64,000 nt of DNA from Massilia sp. HP4 (GTDB lineage: Bacteria > Pseudomonadota > Gammaproteobacteria > Burkholderiales > Burkholderiaceae_D), in assembly GCF_005222695.1 (NCBI RefSeq), contig NZ_STGG01000035.1, positions 1-64,000 on the forward strand, given 5' to 3'. The notes beneath the pieces were generated by a model. The model made no database searches. It saw only the letters and a program-made list of their open reading frames with translations, and was not told the DNA's origin. Shown here piece after piece: positions 59,096 through 64,000 of the stretch. Made by a program: the position numbers and the translations under genes. Each line of letters starts with the position of its first letter. Position 1 is the first letter of the stretch.

Positions 59096-61201
59096 ATGCC
59101 GCCGTCCCTTGCCCTGCGCCCGCTCCTGGCCGTCCTTGCCCTGTCCCAGGCCTGTCCCGTGTTCGCTGCCCCGCAGGAGCGCGATGAACAGGACATGCAG
59201 GCGGTGCGGGTCACCGCCACCCGAGCCCAGGGCTTCATGCCGAACACGGTCGAAGCAGGGAGCTTTCGCGGCTCGGACGTCATGGACGTGCCTTCCACCG
59301 TCAATGTGATCACGCGCGAGGTGCTCGAGCTGCAGGCCGCCGCCGGCCTGTACGATGCGCTGCGCAACACCGCCGGCGTCACCCGCCAGCAGAACGGCGG
59401 CGACACCTGGGACCAGCTGGTCATCCGCGGCATCGCGGTCGAGAACCGCACCAACTACCGCCTCAACGGCTCGCTGCCGCTGATGAACTTCGGCCAGGTC
59501 TCGATGGAGAATAAAGAACGGGTCGAAGTGCTCAAGGGCGCCACCGCCCTGTACTACGGCTTTACTTCGCCGGCCGGCGTGGTCAATTTCGTCACCAAGC
59601 GCGCCGGCAGTACGCCGGTCAATACGGTGGGCCTCAGCCTGGACGACAACGGCAGCGCCGTGGCCACGGCCGACGTGGCGCGCCGCTTCGGCCAGCGCCA
59701 GGAATTCGGCGTGCGCATCAATGCCGCCGGCGGCACGCTCGGTTCGCATCTCGATGGCGTCGGCAACGGCAATCGCGGCTTTGCTTCCGCCGCCCTCGAC
59801 TGGCGCCTGAACGAGCGCGTGCGCGTGCGCGCCGACCTCGAGTACGACAAGCGCCGCGTGACCGAGCAGGCCGGCATCAACCTGCCGCAGGTGGTCGGTG
59901 GCGTGATCGCCTTGCCGCGCGCGGTCGACCCGCGCGGCCTCGTCGGCCCGGACTGGGCGCGCTTCGAGACGCATGCGCGCAACGCCCAGCTGCGCGCCGA
60001 CATCGCCCTGAACCAGGACTGGGCCCTGACCCTGGAGGCGGGCCACGCCGAGACGAAGCGCGACCGCAGCCTGCCGATCTTCCGCTTCGACAATGCCGCC
60101 AGCGTCGCCACCGGCGCCGGCCGCATCACCGGCAACCTGCAGCACGCGGATGTGGACTCGGACATGCTGCGCGCCGAACTGGCCGGGCGCTTTTCCAGCG
60201 GCGCACTGAGCCACGACCTGACCATCGGCGTGAGCGGCACCGACAAGGGCCAGGCGCCGGTCTACCAATCCAACTACACGATCCCCGCGCAGAACTTGTA
60301 TGACCCGGTCCCGATCCGCAATACCAGTTTCGGCGCGGTGCCGACCCGGCCGACCACCGCCGCCCTCGACAGCCGCGACAAGGGCCTGTACCTGGTCGAC
60401 CGCATCCAGCTGGGCCAGTGGCAGCTGATCGGCGGCGTGCGCCGGGTCGACTATGAGAGCAGCCAGGGCGCCAACCGCTACGACGTGAGCGAGACCACGC
60501 CGATGGCGGCCGTGATCTGGCGCGCCCGCGACGACATCTCGCTGTATGCCTCGATGGCCGAAGGGCTCGAAGAAGGCGAGGCGGCGCCCGCCGGCAGCGC
60601 CAACGAGGGCACCCGCATGGCGCCCGGCATCAGCAAGCAGAAGGAGATCGGCGCGCGCTGGCGCACGGGCGGCGGCTTCTTGACCCAGCTCGCGCTGTTC
60701 GACATCGACCGCCCCGGCTATTACACCAATGCCGCGAACGTGTTCACCGCCGACGGCGAGCAGCGCTATCGCGGCATCGAGCTGTCGGCCCAGGGGCGGC
60801 TGACCCGGAACCTCTCGTGGCAGGGTTCGGCCCAGGTGCTCGATCCCGAGTTTCGCGACATCGGTCCGGCCTACGACGGCAAGCTGCCCGAGAACGCCGC
60901 GCGCCGCACCGCCAGCAGTTTCCTGGCCTACGACCTCGATGCGGTGCCGGGCCTGTCGCTCACGCTCGGCGCCTACCATACGGGCAGGCGACCGGTGAAT
61001 GACCTGAACCAGGCCTGGCTGGGCGGTGTCACCCTGTTCAGCGTAGGCGGCCGCTACGCCGGGCAGATGTTCGGCAAGCGCGCCACCTGGCAGCTCAATG
61101 TCGATAACGCGGGCGACAAGCAGTACTGGGCGGGGGCCGGCACGCGTCTCTCGGCCGGCCTGCCGCGCCTGGTGAAGCTGTCGATGAAGGTGGAACTGTG
61201 A
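59096..61201 (+). CDS. TonB-dependent siderophore receptor
   Basis: A 701-residue outer-membrane receptor for a ferric siderophore. It has a signal peptide (LLAVLALSQACPVFA), TonB-box-like AVRVTATRAQ, and plug segments DQLVIRGIAVENRTNYRLNG and VEVLKGATALYYG. The hallmark GVVNFVTKRAG precedes a barrel with siderophore-receptor landmarks such as KQKEIGARWRTGGGFLTQLA and RYRGIELSAQGRL. The start lacks a good ribosome binding site; the codon was chosen because the signal peptide begins there. A Fur box covers its promoter. Its stop overlaps the GTG of the PepSY-flavodoxin reductase (GTGA), so uptake and reduction are coupled. Confidence 0.93.
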   Translation: MPPSLALRPLLAVLALSQACPVFAAPQERDEQDMQAVRVTATRAQGFMPNTVEAGSFRGSDVMDVPSTVNVITREVLELQAAAGLYDALRNTAGVTRQQNGGDTWDQLVIRGIAVENRTNYRLNGSLPLMNFGQVSMENKERVEVLKGATALYYGFTSPAGVVNFVTKRAGSTPVNTVGLSLDDNGSAVATADVARRFGQRQEFGVRINAAGGTLGSHLDGVGNGNRGFASAALDWRLNERVRVRADLEYDKRRVTEQAGINLPQVVGGVIALPRAVDPRGLVGPDWARFETHARNAQLRADIALNQDWALTLEAGHAETKRDRSLPIFRFDNAASVATGAGRITGNLQHADVDSDMLRAELAGRFSSGALSHDLTIGVSGTDKGQAPVYQSNYTIPAQNLYDPVPIRNTSFGAVPTRPTTAALDSRDKGLYLVDRIQLGQWQLIGGVRRVDYESSQGANRYDVSETTPMAAVIWRARDDISLYASMAEGLEEGEAAPAGSANEGTRMAPGISKQKEIGARWRTGGGFLTQLALFDIDRPGYYTNAANVFTADGEQRYRGIELSAQGRLTRNLSWQGSAQVLDPEFRDIGPAYDGKLPENAARRTASSFLAYDLDAVPGLSLTLGAYHTGRRPVNDLNQAWLGGVTLFSVGGRYAGQMFGKRATWQLNVDNAGDKQYWAGAGTRLSAGLPRLVKLSMKVEL

Positions 61202-63813
61202 GCGCCGGCGCAATGCTCGAGCGGTCCGAGCCGGTAACGTTGGCGACGCCGGTGCCAGTGCCGGCGCCGGACGTGCGGCGCTGGCGCTTGCCGACGCTGC
61301 GCGAGGTCTGGTTCCAGCTGCACTGGTTCGTCGGCATCACGGCCGGCACCCTGCTGGCGTTGATCGGCCTGACCGGCGCCATCCTCGCCTTCGAAGACGA
61401 GATCGTCGAAGCGATCAATCCCGGCGTATCGAGCGTGCCGGTAGAAGCGCGGCCGCTGCTCGGTCGCGCGCAGCTCATGCAGGCCGCCCAGCAGGCCCAC
61501 CCCGGCGCGCGCGTGGCCAGCCTTTCTTTCAAGGCCGAGCCCGGCAGCAGCGTCAGCCTGCGCTTTGCCGCGCCGCCCGGCGAGCGGCGCGGCCTCGAAG
61601 TCCACATCCACCCCTATAGCGGCGCGCTGCTGCCGGCGGTGCGCGGCGAAGCCGTGTTCCACTTCGTCGACTCGCTGCACCGCTGGCTGCTGCTGCCGCG
61701 CGCCCCGGGCCGCATCGTGCTCGGCATCCTGGCCTTGTGCCTGGTGGGCCTGGCGCTCAGCGGCCTGTACCTGCGCTGGCCGCGCAAGAAGGATTGGCGC
61801 AGCTGGCTGACCTTCAACACGAAGCTGCGCGGCCGCTCCTTCCTGTGGGCGCTGCATGCGATCGCGGGCACCTGGGCGCTGGTCGCCTACCTGGTCGTGG
61901 CCGGCACCGGCATCTACTGGAGCTTCGACATCGTGCGCGGCACCTTGCAGGACTGGGCCGCCACGCCGCCTGCCCAGCCGCGCGAGGGCAAGCCGGCCAG
62001 GACGGGGCGCAATGCGGCTGGCGGCGGCATCGACCCGGCCTGGCAGGGCTTCGTGGCCAGGGCCCCCGGCTGGTCGAACGCGACCATCCGCCTCCCGGAA
62101 CGCGGCGGCGGCGCCTACCAGCTGACCTGGGTGGCGCAGGATGCGCCGCACGACCGCGCCCGCAACCGCATGGCGCTGGGCGGCGACGGCGCCCTGCTCA
62201 AGGACGAGCGTCATGCCGGGATGACGACCGGCCAGCGTGCGCTCACCACCATCCGTCCGCTACATACCGGCACCTATTTCGGCCTGCCGGGGCGGATCGT
62301 CATGATGCTCGCCAGCCTGGCCTTGCCCGGCTTTGCGGTCACCGGCTGGATGCTGTACCTGGGCCGCCGGCGCCAGAAACGGGCCCTGGCACGCGAGCGC
62401 GCCCTGGCCGCCGATGCCAATGCCAGCGCCCACGGCGCGCCGATCGTGGTGGCCTTTGCCACCCAGGGCGGCCAGGCCGAACGGATTGCGCTGCACAGCG
62501 CCGGCGCCTTGCGCGCCGGCGGCCGTGCGGTCGACCTGCGCCCCGTGTCGGCGCTGGCGCCGGGCGACCTGGCCGGCTACGAGAACGCGCTGTTCGTGGC
62601 CAGCACCTTCGGCGAAGGCGAAGCGCCCGACTCCGCGCGCCGCTTCGGGCGCGAGCTGGCGGCGCAGCAGGCCGGCCTGGCCGGCTGCCGCTTCGCGGTG
62701 CTGGCGCTGGGCGACCGCAACTATGCCCAGTTCTGCGGCCATGGCCATGCGCTCGAGCGCCGCCTGCGGGCGCTGGGCGCCGCGCCGCTGTTCCCGCTGA
62801 TCGAGGTCGACCAGGGCGACGTGGCGGCGCTCGGGCGCTGGATGCATGCGCTGGGTGAGCTTGGCGCCGCCGGGGGCGAGCTGCCGCTGGCCGGGCAGGG
62901 CGCGCCGTTCTCGGATTGGGTGCTCGGTGCGCGCCAACTGCTCAACCACGGCAGCCTGGGCGCGCCACTCTACGAGATCAGGCTACTGGCCGGCCCGGAC
63001 GCTTGCTGGCAGCCGGGCGACCTGGTCGAGATCGCGGCGCCCCATGCGCCTGCGGCGATCGCCGCCTGGCTGGCCGCCAGCGGCCTGGATGGCGACGCGC
63101 TCGTGGAATGGCAAGGCAAGCGCCAGCCCCTGCTCGAGGCGCTGGCCTGGAGCGAACTGCCGGGCGCCGGCCACCGCTTCGCGTCGCCCCAGGAATGCGC
63201 CGCCACGCTCAAGGCGTCGGCGCCGCGCCGCTATTCCATCGCCAGCGTGCAGGAGGATGGCGCGATCGAGTTGCTGGTGCGCCAGCAGCGTCACGAACAG
63301 GGCCTGGGCCTGGCGTCGGGCTGGCTGACCGAGCACCTCGCCATCGGCCAGGCGGTGCGCGCGCGGCTGGTCGCCAATCCGGGCTTCCATGCGCCCGACG
63401 ACGACCGCCCCTGCATCTACATCGGCAACGGCTCGGGCATGGCGGGCCTGCGCAGTCATCTGCGCGGCCGCGCCAGCCTGGGGCGGGCCCGCAACTGGCT
63501 GCTGTTCGGCGAGCGCCAGCGCGAGGTCGACAGGCTGTGCGGCGCCGAGCTCGCGGTGCTGCGGGCCGAAGGCATGCTGCCCGAACTCGACCTGGCGTTC
63601 TCGCGCGACCCCGCGCCCGAATACGTCCAGGACCGGCTGCACGCGCGCGCCGACCTGCTGCGCCAGTGGGTCGACGACGGCGCCACGATCCACGTCTGCG
63701 GCAGCTTGCAGGGCATGGCCGGCGCGGTGGACGAGGCGCTGGCCGCCATCCTGGGCCGGCCCGAGCTCGAGCGCCTGATCGAGACGGGGCGCTACCGGCG
63801 CGACGTCTATTAA
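61198..63813 (+). CDS. PepSY-flavodoxin-NADPH reductase fusion (ferric siderophore reductase)
   Basis: An 871-residue inner-membrane protein. The N-terminal ~390 residues are a PepSY-associated membrane module with four helices and conserved histidines (LHWFVGITAG, SLHRWLLLPRAPGRI, ALHAIAGTWAL, IRPLHTGTYFG), likely binding haem or metal. A flavodoxin domain starts near residue 414 (IVVAFATQGGQAERIA) and includes STFGEGEAPD and ALGDRNYAQFCG. A ferredoxin-NADP reductase-like domain follows, with PRRYSIAS and the nucleotide site YIGNGSGMAGLRSHL (about 738). It likely moves electrons from NADPH to ferric siderophores in the periplasm. The GTG start overlaps the receptor stop; the pair is under Fur control. 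Confidence 0.88.
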   Translation: MSAGAMLERSEPVTLATPVPVPAPDVRRWRLPTLREVWFQLHWFVGITAGTLLALIGLTGAILAFEDEIVEAINPGVSSVPVEARPLLGRAQLMQAAQQAHPGARVASLSFKAEPGSSVSLRFAAPPGERRGLEVHIHPYSGALLPAVRGEAVFHFVDSLHRWLLLPRAPGRIVLGILALCLVGLALSGLYLRWPRKKDWRSWLTFNTKLRGRSFLWALHAIAGTWALVAYLVVAGTGIYWSFDIVRGTLQDWAATPPAQPREGKPARTGRNAAGGGIDPAWQGFVARAPGWSNATIRLPERGGGAYQLTWVAQDAPHDRARNRMALGGDGALLKDERHAGMTTGQRALTTIRPLHTGTYFGLPGRIVMMLASLALPGFAVTGWMLYLGRRRQKRALARERALAADANASAHGAPIVVAFATQGGQAERIALHSAGALRAGGRAVDLRPVSALAPGDLAGYENALFVASTFGEGEAPDSARRFGRELAAQQAGLAGCRFAVLALGDRNYAQFCGHGHALERRLRALGAAPLFPLIEVDQGDVAALGRWMHALGELGAAGGELPLAGQGAPFSDWVLGARQLLNHGSLGAPLYEIRLLAGPDACWQPGDLVEIAAPHAPAAIAAWLAASGLDGDALVEWQGKRQPLLEALAWSELPGAGHRFASPQECAATLKASAPRRYSIASVQEDGAIELLVRQQRHEQGLGLASGWLTEHLAIGQAVRARLVANPGFHAPDDDRPCIYIGNGSGMAGLRSHLRGRASLGRARNWLLFGERQREVDRLCGAELAVLRAEGMLPELDLAFSRDPAPEYVQDRLHARADLLRQWVDDGATIHVCGSLQGMAGAVDEALAAILGRPELERLIETGRYRRDVY

Positions 63814-63816
63814 GGT

Positions 63817-64000
63817 TTATTTGCCGGCCTGCAGGCGCTGTACGGTCTGCTCGGTGGTCCACAGCGCATTGGCGATATAGCGGTAGTTGACCAGTGCGCT
63901 GGCATAGCCGTCGCCTTCCGGCGTCTTGGGACCGGCGACCGCGTCGCGCACCACGGCCACCTCGAAGCCGCGTTCGAGGAATTCGCGCAGGTGCGATTCC
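63817..64000 (-). CDS. Isochorismatase-family cysteine hydrolase, C-terminal part
   Basis: The last 60 or so codons of a gene that continues past the right edge. The visible end reads VAVVRDAVAGPKTPEGDGY, then SALVNYRYIANALWTTEQTV and a short tail. This is typical of the C-terminus of isochorismatase-like amidohydrolases (the family of nicotinamidase and isochorismatase), where the segment forms the last strand and helix. The catalytic Asp-Lys-Cys residues lie outside the window. It is convergent with the PepSY reductase, three bases apart. Its substrate cannot be judged from this part. Confidence 0.75.
   Translation of the reverse strand, partial: ESHLREFLERGFEVAVVRDAVAGPKTPEGDGYASALVNYRYIANALWTTEQTVQRLQAGK

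Overview
The window is GC-rich and densely coded, with short intergenic gaps, many TonB-dependent receptors, Burkholderiales-type porin and MFS genes, and Shine-Dalgarno sequences of the form GGAGAC. Together these suggest an environmental betaproteobacterium of the Oxalobacteraceae, most likely the Massilia/Telluria/Duganella group. That placement is inference from gene content; no rRNA or other phylogenetic marker is present. I saw no tRNA, rRNA, CRISPR array, intact insertion sequence or prophage.

Layout. (1) 1-6.9 kb: a 27-residue small protein, an Lrp regulator divergent from a fused indolepyruvate ferredoxin oxidoreductase, then a patch of broken genes (4.5-5.9 kb: a TonB-receptor N-terminus, a GntR/UTRA C-terminus and a DUF1302 C-terminus), a SnoaL-like protein and a small membrane protein. 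(2) 7.0-17.1 kb: a Fur-controlled siderophore receptor, a YddG-type exporter, an overlapping pair made of a GGDEF/EAL membrane protein and a PhnD-like binding protein, a secreted Kelch/VCBS protein and a metallophosphoesterase. (3) 17.1-35.8 kb: a mannose-glycan utilisation locus. It holds an outer-membrane TonB receptor, a flavin-dependent halogenase-like protein, a GH2 beta-mannosidase, a GH92 lipoprotein, a LacI regulator, a mannose-isomerase-type epimerase, a PfkB sugar kinase, a second GH92 and an FHS-type sugar permease. The implied flow is glycan capture, alpha- and beta-mannoside trimming, mannose import, isomerisation to fructose and phosphorylation to fructose-6-phosphate. Repeated short sequences before the receptor and the LacI gene look like the shared control sites.

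(4) 35.8-41.8 kb: another TonB receptor with a coupled small secreted protein, a DUF1348 protein, and winged-helix, LysR and TetR regulators. (5) 41.9-46.5 kb: an operon of MFS transporter, cyclase-family hydrolase, fumarylacetoacetase-like hydrolase and porin, with a TetR operator over its promoter; it looks like uptake and ring-cleavage-product hydrolysis for an unidentified, probably aromatic, acid. (6) 46.5-51.4 kb: a TetR regulator divergent from an AcoX-like NAD-kinase-fold protein and a divergent pair of glycine-decarboxylase-like (GcvPA/GcvPB) subunits, with no GcvT, GcvH or Lpd. The intergenic region carries three copies of a palindromic operator. This is my best candidate for an undescribed pathway.

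(7) 51.5-56.7 kb: two near-identical ACS-family transporters flank a CdaR sugar-diacid regulator and end in glycerate kinase, a glycerate/sugar-diacid uptake module with CdaR-like boxes. (8) 56.7-59.0 kb: an Lrp regulator divergent from an acetolactate-synthase-like catalytic subunit. (9) 59.0-63.8 kb: a Fur-boxed siderophore receptor overlapping a PepSY-flavodoxin-reductase fusion, which together would import and reduce a ferric siderophore. (10) The right edge cuts an isochorismatase-family hydrolase.
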